Counted from the first letter of the stretch, positions 23,184 to 36,010 are shown. The stretch: DNA of 64,000 bases from Glossina fuscipes (GCF_014805625.2 NW_023998414.1:8520914-8584913); one strand, 5' to 3'. Translations and numbers: made by a program. Notes: a model not told the origin generated them from the letters alone.

Positions 23184-26080
23184 TAATTAACAAAGCTTTT
23201 GTGTTTGCGCTATGGTATTACTTATATAAAGTGAGGTCATAGAGAGCGAGAGAGCGAGAGAGAGTAAGAGGGATGGGGCAAACATGTTTGGTGCCCTGCG
23301 AAAGTATTGAAAGTCTCTTTAGTTAGAAAGCAAATTAAAAAAAAAAAAAATAGGTGCAGTAGGCTGCTTTATCAAGGTGCAAGAATCTTGGGTATATCTA
23401 ATCCTTTTTTTGAATTGCGCGCGTCGTGGATATTGATGATTATTATCGGCAGAAATATGCACTTCAACATAAATACTTCACCATCACTTTCTGGAAAACA
23501 GTGGGCAGTGGGGTAATATTAGTGCGTACGAGTAAATCAATAAATAAATGTACTGCTGAAGGGTGAGAATGGATAGACTAACAGGCAGACATTTACTAAG
23601 AATCTTCATTTCTCAACAAATGTTGACAAACGCAACAATCGTCCGTAAAATGATCGGATTTTGCCACAATAAAAACTTGTCGTCCATGACTTTCTTGTTT
23701 TTATTGCAAATTTGTACCGTTCAAAATGCCCCTTCCAGTAGAATAATTTCGCGCGAGTCGCTCTAGACTTGCCGTTTTTTTGAATATTATTTGAAAATAA
23801 TTTATTTTTAATACCTAATCTCTTTTAATAATATTATTCAATCCCCTCTTATTCCATACAAAAAATATAAATTTTTTCTTCAATAAGTGCCGTGAAGATC
23901 AGCTTGTACGAGCAGCTTATCGCACTTGCATGAAATTCTACACACTGTCTGTTAAGCCTAAATTTACCTAAATTACCTAAAATAACCTATCACTCAATAA
24001 GTTCACAGTCTGCCAAACACATGTGACATGTGACGCTATTAACAGACCCGTATGATTTCCAATTAATATCGACCATCACCATTACGTTGAAAGATGTTAT
24101 GGCGACTCTTGATGATGCTGAATACTTTGCTCGCGATCGTTTTAGGATATATAAAAAAACTGCACAAAATACTTTTGGAAGACTTTAAAATTGCCTGAGA
24201 CAGTTCACGTCCGATGACAGTGTATTTACTAATTTCCATGATCGTGTGTCCACGAGAAAACTATGTTCAAGCTGGGGCCCATCTCGGCTCACTTTTGACA
24301 ACAACGTGTTGATGACTCGAAGGGCTGTTTAGGCGGACTAAAAAGGATTTTTCTAATGCGATACGCGACAATGAATGAATTGTTTGAAGGTCGGTAATAT
24401 CGAGAAAGCACACGGTTTGCTCAAAAGTTTTGCAAAATATTCGTCACACCGAAGACTTATTGAGCGATGTTATATAATCTTATAATCTATTCTTAAATAG
24501 TTTCACGACACATTTTGGAAATCCTCAGCTCCAAATATACATTTCAATATCTCGAGTGGCGCCCCTATTAGGCACAATTTTTTTTTTCTTAGTTATGGCT
24601 AAAAGAGATATGCAAAGGTGAAGCGTAAAATATTTGCTTAATGTTGGCAAATTTTTAAAACTCATGCGAATGCTTCGCAGTAATAATTCAAAGTTGTTCG
24701 GGAAATAGTCAGGCATTATATGAAATCCTTTGAATATTTTTTTTTTTTTTTTTTGCGTTTAATAAACTTCAACTGTTCTTGCTTAAACTATTTCTTTCGT
24801 TTAGCTTAAGCGTATGGTCTATGGTAGTAATTATAATGTTAAAAATATTCCAATTAACAGTTTTTTTTTTTTTTATTCTTCTATTTCTAAATTTATAAAA
24901 CTCGCCTTAGGGCTAAAGAGTGTAACAACTATTGCGGTGCTTGGAAACATTCTCTGTTATTGGTGTTTGTTTTTTTTTTTTTTTTCTTTTGCTTTATTTT
25001 TAGTTTGTATCGATTACTTTAATAAATAAACTTTTGCAAAAATAAACTTTGTTTTAAAGTTTTCTACTGTAGTGCATTCCTCGTCAAATTACTTGATTTA
25101 ACAGCCTATCTATACATGGGAGTACGCTTAGTCGTGTGTTCGAGCTTGCAAGCATCTCATAAGGAATTGTTTTTCAGAAAATATATTACAAGATAGCATC
25201 ACAATGTATATATACATATATATATATATATAGATTTAAAATTAATTAATCCTAGTATTACTGCCTCCAGTGATGGATGCTATCAAAGGCATCGTCAGAG
25301 CGATTTTATCTTAAAACGCATTTAATGGAATTTGATAAAATAAAATTATTAGCGATAGGAAGGGGTGGCTTTTTGCTGGCGTAAAAATTAATATAAATTC
25401 AAGTAGCGTCTGGCTTACGATCCTTCCATCCATCAATTAAAGCAATTTCTGTGATTTCATTTATCATAGTTTCTTATAAATTGAAGCCTAGACTTTCACG
25501 GTGAGTTAACGTAAATAATTGCCAAACAGCAAAAAGTTAACTAATTTTTTCTCCAATTATTAATAGAGAGGAAGCTCTTCCGCGTCCGAGCACTTGACGA
25601 ATGCTATATTGTATTAAAGTTACTAGTAAATGAAAATCGTATGTCTAAGCTTTGTAGGTTAGAAGATGTACGACTTCAACTAAGACGCACTAATCGCAAT
25701 TTCTTCCTAACGTTAAGAGAGACCATTACTTTCTTTGACGAATCGCGGCGAATGTGCTGCACAAAATGTATTTACTGAGGATAGTGCTAATCATTGAAAA
25801 GTATAACTTCTTGGGGCGAGGTAATCATGGTGCCTAACTTATGTCTTTGATTTACGGAGTTGCGTGTATGCTAATGCATTGCGAAACGGATGCGAATGTG
25901 TTGATATTGAAAATAGAGGAATTTGTTGAAAATATATTTAAAAAAAAAAGGAAACGTGAAGCACGCTCTACAAGCTTTATTAAACTTAAGTGTTTGCGAA
26001 AGAACATAAAGCACTGAAGGTGCAAAGCAAATAAAACTTCCAGTTGACAGAGATAAAAATAAATAAAGCAATTGTTTTAT
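23184..26080. other. AT-rich spacer
   Basis: No gene recognised. Poly-T runs lie at about 24739-24754, 24861-24874 and 24970-24985. The stretch 24080-24480 has balanced composition and partly open frames but no motif I can name; it may be old transposon sequence. Confidence 0.4.
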
Positions 26081-26115
26081 GGTGAACAACAACAACAACA
26101 ACAACAACAACAACG
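26080..26115. repeat. (AAC)n microsatellite
   Basis: About eight AAC units followed by GATAACGATAAC. Confidence 0.93.
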
Positions 26116-26429
26116 ATAACGATAACAATAAAAAGTGCAGACAATGGAGCGCTAGGGCTCCAAGTGTTTATTAACCAAAATTATTTCATCTAAAATAAAA
26201 TTCTCTTGCAACACAAATGAGAAAAATCTTCTGCATAAGTTCCGTCCGTATTCTGCCAATCTGGGTGAATTTGCAGAGAAATCGTATTATATTAAAATCG
26301 GAGAATTGCAATATAATATATGAAGATATGAATCAAAGCTATTTTCCCGATGAAAAAAATATCAACATAGTTAACGTCATACAACTTCTGCACTTAGAAG
26401 TTTCGCGAAGTGCGTGTGCGTGCCGGTAA

Positions 26430-26652
26430 TATTAATCATGGCGCCTGTTGGCCATAATGGCATAAATTGTGCTCTCTGCGAGCGGACACTTCATATTGGC
26501 TGCGCGGGTGTCGCGGAAGAGCAATTCACTTTCTTAACCCAAAAAAAAATATTCTCAAGTACACGTGTACTAGTTGCGATAAGGCGTTGGATGCAAGTGG
26601 CATTTTCTTGCCAATTAAATAGAGTTTTGCTCAGATGGAAACCTGGTGGAAT
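26430..26652 (+). pseudogene. Decayed retrotransposon ORF1 with PHD-type zinc finger
   Basis: A nucleic-acid-binding or chaperone ORF1 of the kind found in some Jockey/CR1-group non-LTR elements. In frame from 26414, GINCALCERTLHIGCAG supplies C-x2-C then H-x2-C, followed by AEEQFTFLTQKKIF. After a frame change at the A-run (about 26541-26549) the finger finishes as KYTCTSCDKALDASG in the neighbouring frame, supplying the final C-x2-C. The Cys/His order is that of a PHD-like finger. A frameshift and early stop kill it. The matching RT relic begins about 210 bases downstream, so the endonuclease region between them has been deleted. Confidence 0.65.
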
Positions 26653-26859
26653 TGTCATGTTTCTTTCAATTCGGTTAAAAGCCCGGGCTATAGTTTGAGC
26701 CGCAGTGACATATCCACGGGTAGGTAAGTAGGTGTAGCTTTATATATTTCAACTAGACTCGCGTCTTCCTGGTCGTCTGCCTACTAGTAGCAAAGTGGCA
26801 AGTCACTTGATCTCTCGAATCTCAGGGCGATTTAAATCTTGCCTGCTCTCTCGAACCTC

Positions 26860-27470
26860 TTTGAATTATATAATTAGGGTATAAATTATCAATCATCTTG
26901 GAAATAACTCCCTGCTATCTGAGTCTCGGCATGGTTTTAGAAAAGGTTGAAGCATTACTTCTCGCTGGCTCGAACTAAGGCCTCTGATAGAGTGCCGCAT
27001 GCACTTTTGATTTATAAGTTCGTTTGGAGCTTTGACTTGCCGAAGTCAAGCGCTACCTTTCAGATCGTTCGTAATTTGCCAAGTCTGAGCCGTTCAAAGT
27101 GCGCAGTGTTGTTGTGCGTTGGGACTTTGGATAATTGGCCCTTTGCTCTTCACCATATATATTTGAACGATTCCTTCAACATGTGTACCCTAGCTTCGGC
27201 TAGCTAGGGCCTACGTATTTACTGATAATTTGGAAGAATATCAATATCATTTGGATTGCATCTCCCATCGGGCAGCTATGCATCAACTTAAGTTATACGT
27301 TGTTAGGTTTTTTTTAAAAACTTTTGTCAACTTTTGTCCCCCTTTCAATTCTATTTTTATGCATTTGAGACCTCGTTTCTAGTGCTCTTCTAATTGTGTC
27401 AATATTCTACAAATTGCATTGTCTTTTACGTAAACTCTAACAACGGACTTCACCTCATATCATTCTGCTG
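26860..27470 (+). pseudogene. Decayed Jockey/CR1-type reverse transcriptase relic
   Basis: Reverse transcriptase of a second non-LTR element, distinct from the 8.2 kb relic. Blocks in order: NNSLLSESRHGFRKG (about 26905-26948, usual xLxxxQHGFRKGRST), then a stop; KASDRVPHALLIYK (26977-27018, usual KAFDRVPHxLLxxKL) continuing open to FDLPKSS; HHIYLNDSF (near 27151-27177, usual LLFxIYxNDL, with the preceding GVPQGSxLGP lost); AYVFTDNLEEY (about 27209-27241, usual YADDxKIF, catalytic DD broken); and a CSSNCVNILQIALSFT block (about 27385-27432, usual WCxxNxLxxNxxKCxVxSFT). Stops and frame changes separate the blocks and a 28-base T run at 27486-27511 interrupts the 3' part. With the zinc-finger relic just upstream, this is one decayed element with its middle missing. 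Confidence 0.8.
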
Positions 27471-27485
27471 CAGTCTGTCTATTAG

Positions 27486-27511
27486 TTTTTTTTTTTTTTT
27501 TTTTTTTTTTT
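27486..27511. repeat. Poly-T tract inside the LINE relic
   Basis: About 25 T residues directly after the last recognisable RT block. Confidence 0.9.
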
Positions 27512-29910
27512 CTTTATCCAAGTGTATGATACCATTAGGTCCCTTCAAATTGCCGTTGCTTAGCACACTAACTTTCATATTAATTGTGCTGTTGACGTTG
27601 TTTCCAGTGTAGCATAAGCGATAGTTGTTAAAGGGTTTTTAATTAACTGGACAAAGAAACTTAACCGTTTTCATAAAATTTGTCGTTTATTCAATTTTTA
27701 TTTTTTTTACTTTTTTGCTCAGTACTCTGTTGATAATTTAAACGTTGCAGTGCGTAACGTATCAAAAGTCTTTAGTCCATTTAAAGCAGCAGCTCTGGGT
27801 ATACTGACTGGGTACTGATGCTAATGCGTTAGGTTACTGCGGACTATCATTAACGTCTGACAGATAGTTGATATCATTGAAGGATCTTTTGTAATTGCTT
27901 TGGAAATTTTTGCCAGAAAAAAAAAAAAAAAGAAAAAAAATTAATGCAGATGTACTGTATATGATAAGAAGATTTTTCGCTAATACAATAATGGTACAAT
28001 GGAATGTTGCAAGTGACATAAGGAGTTTAAAGATTTAACGAAGCCACAACTCTCAACTTGAAAATTCCGATCCCAATCAACAAAGGGAAATGTCAATAAT
28101 ATCAGATATTTTCGGTACGCGGCAATATTGTCGATTAATTATTAAAGGTCTAGTTCTACTAGTTTGAGATATAAGATAGAATTATTTAAGTGATTTTAAG
28201 CAATGTTTTGTTGTTGTGCTTCCAACTTGTTCTAAAAGTAATGCCAAACGTCAATGATATCGTGAGTTTTTCTTCCGCCCACGAAATGTTCGCAGTTGTA
28301 GGTTGGAACATCCTATACTGCTCGCTGTTAACAGCAGACATCACTTGCTACAAGTAACACGGATTTCAATAGACAGATGATTTATTGTTGGCTCGAACGG
28401 TACTTCAATTCTTACGACCGATATCTTGGGTTCATTCAGGTATAGACTCAAAAGACGACATATTCCCTCGAAAAGGAATTCGATAATTGCCCAAGAGATG
28501 AGAGAAGGTGGTAATTAGCGATGAACCATACTTTCATTAATCTGTTCATTCGTTTTTGAGCACAAAAAGCGAAACGAACTAATTCATACTCGTTGCATGT
28601 CTATTTATTTACAAGCAGCCTTTGAGAACAAAAAGCATCACCTAGCACTGTTGGGAAGGCTAACTTCGATTTTTTCAATTTCTCCTCTTCATTATGGAAA
28701 ACTTAAACTGTATAGGGCACATAATGAAAGTGTAACTAATCTGAACGGCTACTGACAGCGGTGGCTATTATGAAGCTGAGAAGGACAATCAGGTGGAAAA
28801 GTTAGATAATCCTTCGTTTAACATCGAAAACGTAGAAGAGGTCAGAAGAAAAAGGAAAAAGAAAATCTACGATTGATTAAACATAATGAAGAGAAATTTT
28901 ACTTGAAGCAAAGCTTAAGTATTGATTTTGGGATGCTGTTGGCGCAGCGAGGAAAATGTGTAGAGCCACATTCAGCACCCAATGGCATCATTCACAAAGC
29001 AATAACGTATTTATAACATTTGTGTGCGAATAAAACGAATAAAAGAACCAAGGAGAAAGAAAACGAAAAAAATGAACAAAAATATAAATGTGTGGTAGAC
29101 GACCAATCCCTTAGTTACCTACACATTTACATATTTTGTTACACACATATAAAGTAATCTGGAGCATATATAGGCATTCATATGCAAAGATAGAATGTAT
29201 AAAATAAAAGTGAATGGAAGGAAGAAAGGGAGCCAAGCGACTGACTGACTGACTGTAGTTTAAGGCGAATTTTAGTTACTTTCAAAAGTAAGCTTTAATT
29301 CTTACATAATTGAATTAATACACTTGAGACAATAATCACAATATTTTATATTTAAGCCATTCACTGATAAACTCCATACCTACGAAGTAGCAAAAGTCAA
29401 TCTTTGAACGCAAAAAGCAAAATGAGAAAGTATTCTGCCCGTTAAACGCTATATCCGGATATAGATATAGGTATGTGTAAAGCAAATTCGATATTTTCCT
29501 AACTTCAAGGTCAATCAAATAATTGTTGGAAAATGTTTGCAAATAGATTGCACTTAGATGAACAACTATATCTATATCGATCGGTGGTAGAAATGACTTT
29601 TTATTTATATATATATATGATTGTTAATCAAATTAATCGCAAAAGGATTGAGAAATCGTGTATACAAACTTTCGCATCTCGTCGCGAAATGCTATAATAA
29701 AAGCAGAATGCACGTAGCCCGCACACAATTTGCATGCGTAATAAACTGAAATTTTTTTTTTGTTTAGATTTTCTTTTCATATTTTTATTATATTTATATA
29801 CATGCATGTATGTTATTTCTGTTTTTATTTTTATATTTATTTATTTATTTATTTTATTTTTACTACTAAAAAGCAACTGCTACAAGTGCTGGCAGCAAAC
29901 TGCTGAAAGA
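27512..29910. other. AT-rich spacer
   Basis: No gene recognised. Poly-A with one G lies at 27917-27939. 28020-29300 is mixed and free of microsatellites, with no recognisable coding blocks. ORFs at 27834-28019 and 29336-29542 (-) are short and without motif. Confidence 0.4.
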
Positions 29911-29930
29911 GTGTGTGTGTGTGTGTGTGT

Positions 29931-29988
<58 letters not shown>
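29911..29988. repeat. (GT)n microsatellite
   Basis: Nearly 40 GT units with a single TC interruption. It is capable of Z-DNA. The Cys-Val ORF across it is an artefact. Confidence 0.98.
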
Positions 29989-29990
<2 letters not shown>

Positions 29991-30645
29991 ACATTTAACA
30001 AACGCATTAATGATTTGTTAACCGCTTAACTCATCCGCTTGCCTTACAGATACGCAATTCACAACATTTTCCTCATAATTATAATGAATATGAATAGTGA
30101 TCACTACGCAGTTTCGCTTTGAATAAAGTATCGTAATCTTTTGAAAGCTTTCCTTTAATCTCTTAACATTTACAAGAATGTTACGGCGGCATTATTTAGA
30201 TGATAGATACTCCATATAATATGCTACTTCAACGACAATAATAGCTTAACGTACTCACTGAAACTATGCGTTTTTTTCCATCACGCAATTGTGTGCATAA
30301 ATTGAATTAAAGTTTATCATTCATTTTAGTACGTATTTGTTAATTTAATCCTTCCATTTGTAAGGAAAATATTTGATTGGTGATATTTACATTGCAAGCA
30401 GCTATGTGTTATCTTTTTGATAATAAATCTATTTTTTCGAGTATAATACTAAAAATCAACTTGAGCAAGTGATAAGATACGCGTAAGAACAAACGTTACG
30501 GGGCACAAGTTTCGCAGAATACGAAGGTGGAACATCCCTTTCTTTAGATGCGTTCTGCAAGATGGCACCCTAAGTCGCCAAGTATCGCATGATTGATGAA
30601 CTAGTTAATACACCTTGGCTCGAATCTCCACGTGATAACGTTTAT
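29989..30645. other. Low-repeat AT-rich spacer
   Basis: No gene or structured element seen. The sequence is AT-rich and free of microsatellites. Confidence 0.35.
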
Positions 30646-30647
30646 TT

Positions 30648-30704
30648 GCGCCGTAGCTGGCTGGTAAAGGCCGAGCACACGCATTAGGCCGCGCAACCCT
30701 TTCA
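30648..30704 (+). repeat. tRNA-like SINE copy 3, opposite orientation
   Basis: The plus strand has GTAGCTGGCTGGTAAAGGCC (A-box-like) followed by CATTAGGCCGCGC (B-box-like). Its reverse complement GCGCGGCCTAATGCGTGTG matches the plus-strand core CGCAGCCTAGTGGGTGTG of copies 1 and 2. It is the only copy in this direction. The tail of the other copies is not evident. Confidence 0.45.
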
Positions 30705-30778
30705 ATATATTGTGATAGAAAATTATTAATACATTGAACTATCGCTTTTTTCAAGCTTTGAATTTCCGCAGCTAGCTT

Positions 30779-30881
30779 GACAGACTGACAGACTGACTGA
30801 CTGACTGACTGACTGATCTGCAGACAGACAGAAAGACTGATAGACCGACTGAATGATTGACAGACAGACAGACAGACTTTA
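30779..30881. repeat. (GACT)n / (GACA)n microsatellite
   Basis: Degenerate four-base units GACT, GACA and GATA. The Ser-Val-Cys-Gln rich minus-strand ORF is an artefact. The dispersed family described at 33, 45 and 61 kb carries a similar (GACA)n run, so this tract could have grown from a copy. Confidence 0.93.
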
Positions 30882-31944
30882 ACCAAAAACTTATTTATAA
30901 GATCTTCTCAATCGAATAGTAAAAGATCAAAACATCTTGAGATGCTATGTAGTCTCAGTTCGAGAGTCTTAAGCGTAGTAAGGCCTTTTTTTTTTTCTTA
31001 AGTGAAAAGTCTAATATATTGATCATTAAACAATTTTACGACAGATGCAACGATAATGAACGCAAAACGCAACCTGACTCACATAGAGGTGGTTGTAAAA
31101 AATCACATCATGTGAATTTAAACTGAAATTGAAAACGACTGAATGCAAGACGTATTTGTAGCGATAGAGGAAAAAGAGAGCAACGATTCTCTCATGACTT
31201 GATCTACAAATCGTTACTCTTTTAAAAAGCTTTCTTCATCTTATCAATCGTATGAATTTATATTTCAGGCATCAATAAAAAATTCGTTCTTTTTCATGTA
31301 GTTTTCCTTGTATTTGCTTTTTTATTGGTTTAACTTGCACTCTGTTGATTATAAGCGGTTTTCATCAAAAACGTTTGAAAATCTTTTCCTTACAATAAAT
31401 TCATTGTATGCGAAGAAAATGGGAAGAAAAAAGCAATTGCAACAATGTGGATAGAGGTGGGGGAGGGGGGGATAGATCTTTGTACAGAAGAGTTTATTTT
31501 TAATTGTACAACTTTTCATACACAGGTGGATACAAAGCGTAAGTTGGGAAATAAGTAGAGAATAAATATTGTAGACATACTGAATACTTGTGTGTGCGTT
31601 AAGGGTGAAAGAATCTACAATGCATTTATATTTCCATACCGTTTATGGCATTCACAACAAAAAAATCTGTTCAGTCAGTGCGAAATGTTAACGTAATGGA
31701 TACAGCGACATAAGGCAATGTAGGTCTATGTGCGTCTTATTCCTCTTATTAATATTTGAAAAAAGACGAAATCACCGATAGACCGTAGGCCGAAGGAGCA
31801 ACCGCAATATATAAGTTAATCACAATCAGAGCCTTAGGTAGATCAATGATATGATATGATATGATCTGAAATTTCTAACGGATACATCTGCAGAGCTAGA
31901 CGTAAGAAAATCTCTCTCAGAATTTTAGTTTTACACTTTTATTT
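30882..31944. other. AT-rich spacer
   Basis: No gene. A G-run (GGTGGGGGAGGGGGGGA) lies at about 31456-31472 and (ATGAT)n at about 31848-31864. Confidence 0.4.
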
Positions 31945-32012
31945 TATTTTATATATATATACTTATTTATATATATATATATATATTTATTTATTTATAT
32001 ATATATATATGT
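31945..32012. repeat. (TA)n / (TTTA)n microsatellite
   Basis: Alternating TA blocks separated by TTTA units. Confidence 0.93.
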
Positions 32013-32317
32013 ATATTTCGGAATGTCGACCCGTCAACCATTATAGGAATGTAGAAGCACAGTTGCAAATAGCCTAAGCAAATATAAACAAAAAAAAAAA
32101 AAACAAATTTCAAATTATTATACTCAAATATTTACAACCCATACTGGGATATCAGTTCAAGTTTTGAAAACGAATGCCTATGGCGATTATCTAATGATCG
32201 AAGCAGATGTAATCATGATCATCGCGAACCTAATTTGGTAGATATTCTTCTTCAGAGCCGTCATGTCGAACCAATTGCCTTGCAAACATTGATGAAAAAA
32301 GCATTTTTAATTTAAAC

Positions 32318-32322
32318 CAAAA

Positions 32323-32352
<30 letters not shown>
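32318..32352. repeat. Poly-A and (GAA)n
   Basis: About 12 A residues followed by six GAA units. Confidence 0.93.
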
Positions 32353-32354
<2 letters not shown>

Positions 32355-32562
32355 ACGTACGATGAAGAGAAAGAGAAAAGAAACCATAAAAACTGCTTGA
32401 TAAGCTAAGGAAAATCGACACCTATTTTAGCTAGGTTTGCTTTTTATATTTCACACATACATCGAAACGTACATCTCCATACACAATTCTCGATTTACAA
32501 TTTTACTGCATCCTTAATAAATGTATGGAAAAAACGAAAAGAGAAAAATTACAAAAGAACAG

Positions 32563-32710
32563 AAAAAAAAAAAAAAAAAAAAACTTTTTTTATTTTTTTT
32601 AAAAAAATTTATTCGATTGCATGGTGACGGTTTCGCATCATTGACCAGGTGATAGAAAACACAGTGACAGAGAAAGACAATTTTATATAGATGGAGATAG
32701 ATAGATACAT

Positions 32711-32756
<46 letters not shown>

Positions 32757-32810
32757 CGAGAAAGTGATAAAACGAGAGGTAGGGATGGAGACAAGAGAAA
32801 TAAAAAAATA
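32563..32810. repeat. Poly-A, (GATA)n and (GA)n cluster
   Basis: Poly-A at 32564-32583, then degenerate GATA at 32694-32723, then (GA)n at 32724-32760. The minus-strand Ser/Leu ORF is an artefact. Confidence 0.93.
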
Positions 32811-33319
32811 AAAAAAATTTACTTACTCTCCATTACACATACAAACACACACATATATACATACATACATACAGGACGGTATGTTTCAATGCAGTACCAA
32901 TTTTATCCGGCAATTACTTAATTTTCTATATTGTATTGCTTCTCATTGTAATTGTTAAAGTTTCGAGAAACCAATATGACCAAAAACTAATGAAATATCA
33001 ATAAAAACCTCAAATCTTTTGTATTTGTCGATGGAAATTCCTTTTAAAATTCGATCGAATAGAAAATTTTATAATTTCAACTTTTTTATCTATCATTGAT
33101 TTGTCTTTATTTAATTTTCAAATTGCTGTTGTTTTTCCTTTCATTTCAGAAAGTTCAATTAGTTAATTAAAAATAGCATACGTATGGTCAGCTAAAAGGA
33201 TACTAAAATCTTACCATCAGAGCAATAATATAATATAATAAGTTGCCCTGGAGATATTAAGTTGAAGCGTAACCTAAACTTTTACTGAATTATTCCTCTA
33301 ACTATAACAAAAATGATAA
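32811..33319. other. AT-rich spacer
   Basis: No gene; a short (CATA)n run near 32850-32872 only. Confidence 0.4.
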
Positions 33320-33800
33320 TGATTTGGTCAAAAATTTCAAGTTTTTTTGAAAAAATTGGAAGATATGATTATTTTGTCAAAACGTTCGCAACACCCAGAA
33401 GGTAGCTACAGAGGTAGAGAGAGAATATACGTATACTTGATCAGCATCAAATTCTAAACCGATTTATAAGCATATCCGTCTGCCCTGTTTGCCTGTCTGT
33501 TTGTGTTTAAGCAAAAATTTCTCTGGTCGCAAAAATCAATCTGAATTTGACCAAAAACAGTCCATCTTCTCTCTCTGCACTTAGGTTTGTATTGAAAGTG
33601 ACAAAAATCGGTCAAAGGATACAACTAAGGGGCAAAATCATCGGAGACCATCTCTGCTTTGAAAAATAAAAACTATATTGTTTCTTGCTTCTTTCTTACT
33701 TAGACTCTTACCATAATTTGACTTTGTATTCTATAGCTGGTACTGCAGGACGTGTATATAAATGGACAAAATCGACCGCCCCTACCAAGATGTATATTCC
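33320..33800 (-). repeat. Dispersed 'CTGCAG...GATCAAG' repeat, fullest reverse copy
   Basis: Read on the minus strand: GGGGCGGTCGATTTTGTCCA, a CCTGCAGTACCAGCTATAGA segment continuing ATACAAA, a diverged middle containing CCTTTGACCGATTTTTGTCA, a (GACA)n-like run, TCGGTTTAGAATTTGATGCT followed by GATCAAG, then CCTTCTGGGTGTTGCGAACG. The same order occurs in the copies at 36.5, 45.5 and 60.9 kb. There is no ORF and no clear terminal repeats. It resembles, from memory, a motif common in fly intergenic DNA, possibly a Helitron-like or other non-autonomous element. Confidence 0.7.
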
Positions 33801-34020
33801 AGTTCTGCGAGAATAACGCGATCGATTTGACAATATCTGTCTAACTCTCTGTCCACCTAAACTATCGTTCTGAATATAATTTGAAAATAATTTTTAACGA
33901 CGAGAACAAATTATTGCATCTGCCTAAGTTAGGTGCACGAAGTCATGAAAAGCAATTGTTCTCACACCTGCAAACTGATGTTTCCTCCTCGCGTAATGCA
34001 TAGATGGTTGCAGAAGAGTT
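33801..34020. other. Short AT-rich spacer between dispersed repeat and SINE
   Basis: No gene. Part of the dispersed repeat may continue to about 33870 (ATTTGACAATATCTGTCTAA), but similarity is weak. Confidence 0.3.
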
Positions 34021-34135
34021 AGTAAAGAGAAATAACGAAAGTAATAGGAAAGTGATGGCCGAAGCCTAGTGCTGTACTTTTACCGGCTGAGCGAGCACTG
34101 ACCACAGTTACAATCAAATTAAACTCTATCGGGCT
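34021..34135 (-). repeat. tRNA-like SINE copy 4
   Basis: The minus strand reads GTGCTCGCTCAGCCGGTAAA (A-box-like), CAGCACTAGGCTTCGGCC (B-box-like) and then a tail whose plus-strand form AAATAACGAAAGTAATAGGA matches the copy at 63 kb (AAATGACGAAAGCAAAAGAA). The A-to-B distance is shorter than in copies 1 and 5. The 118-codon ORF over it is fortuitous. Confidence 0.55.
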
Positions 34136-34608
34136 GAAATTTGTGCCCGCGAACACTAACTTGACAGTCACGACTTTTACCCACTCACGGCTGCTCGGAG
34201 GCGGAACATCCATCCGGCGATTGACAAGCGGCCAGTTGCTTAGAAAAACAAGTAATATTTGATTTCGGAATATGGCCGGCGAAAGAAAGAATCGCATTGT
34301 TAAGAAAGCCAGATAGGTGTTCTGAATAGCTAGCTCCTGATGATAAAAACTAAAATTCTCCAAATACTTTTTCATATGCGGCTAGTGCAAGTGCAATAAG
34401 AAACGAGGAAAGTATTTTATTTCCGCTTTGAAATGAAAGCAAGCTCCGTTCAAAAAAAAAAACAAACATAATTTGTGTAAAAAAAAAAAATAAATAAATA
34501 AATAAAAATAATAAGTTCTCTTAAACTCAGCTAATGCCGTAAACATTTTTAATATTTTAAAAGTAGATTTTTGATCAACATCCAGTTTATATTTTCTCTA
34601 TGGCAACG

Positions 34609-34641
<33 letters not shown>

Positions 34642-35306
34642 AAAAAATTGAAAAACTTAATAGAAAACAATTTCATTGCAAAAATTTCTACTAAATTACT
34701 AGTGCAGAAAAATGCTTCGAAATACACGTAAAAAAAAAAAAAAACAACTTTTAAAACAATAAACCAAAATATTTTACAACATTTTCAATAATAAAGTGTA
34801 TTTTATTATTCTATGATTAACACAAAACACTAGGCATATTACAATTGTTATGCAACGTGTAACACATCGGGAAATGTACCTTTCTTTACATCAAATCGAG
34901 ATTCTTAACAGAGAGAGAGAGAGAGAAAGAAAGAGAACACATTATAACTTAAAAGGAGGAGTAGAGATGCAGCAAATCAATGGGCGTAGCATAGTTGCTT
35001 GAGAGGTCGAGTTCAACTGTTTAGTTCGTAGGAGTGCGCTAAGCGATTCATTGCAAACCGCATACAAATTCTCAATTATGCTTTTATGATGTGAGAAAGC
35101 ATCGATGTTACAAATTACCCTGACGACCGTTTATCCGCATTTAAACATTGCAACTTGAATTATTATTATGCGTATATGTGCGAACAACAGCTGTGACCAC
35201 AATAAACTTAATTAATAATATTAGCAGCTATCTAAAGCAGTTGCGTAGTATCATAGCATCGTACAGCGCAGATATATATGATAAATATAAATTAACTAAA
35301 AATACC

Positions 35307-35338
<32 letters not shown>

Positions 35339-35486
35339 AAAAGAAAAAAAAGAAAAAAAAAAAAAACAATTATGGGACTCAACGTTATTCTACTACTACT
35401 CATCGCTTATGGAAGTTTAGTATGGGGATTCTCATTGGCAGCAGTTCGGAAATAAGTGACTTTTTTCTTGTTGCTATTGTTGTTTG

Positions 35487-35522
<36 letters not shown>

Positions 35523-35584
35523 CTTTCTTTGTCGAGTTTATGACTTTTTATAGCTAATTGAAGTACTGTGCGTAACATACATAC

Positions 35585-35621
<37 letters not shown>

Positions 35622-35968
35622 CAACCAGCAAATTTTTATTATCATTTCGTTGCTATGATTACGAAACACTGTACCATGTATGTGTTGGGTCCTCTGTTGG
35701 GGCTGCTGTGTTATGCGGTATATTACAAAAAATTTTTGCTGATTTGACAGTTTGTTAAACTGCAAAATAAAATAAAAAAAAAATAAAAAAAAAAAAAAAA
35801 CAGAGAAAAAAGGAAAACATTCCCGTAAAATATCGAAAAACTTTGGAACATTTCATAAGTTTCATGCTTTCAAAATGGTAACAACAACCAAAAATTTTAA
35901 TTGCTTTCATTATTATTGTCAGCAGCATTATTTACTAAAATGTGCGCGTGTGCTTTCACTTACACACT

Positions 35969-36010
<42 letters not shown>

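Noticed and set aside
24080..24480. Possible coding remnant, frame containing LDDAEYFARDRFRIYKKTAQ
   Set aside because: Mixed composition but several stops and no family I could recognise; not annotated as a gene.
29734..30021. Cys/Val-rich ORF
   Set aside because: Translation of (GT)n.
30605..30886. 93-codon Ser/Val/Cys/Gln ORF
   Set aside because: It is a translation of the GACT/GACA microsatellite and the SINE copy.
34019..34375. 118-codon minus-strand ORF
   Set aside because: Its 3' end runs through SINE copy 4; no domain and no splice context.
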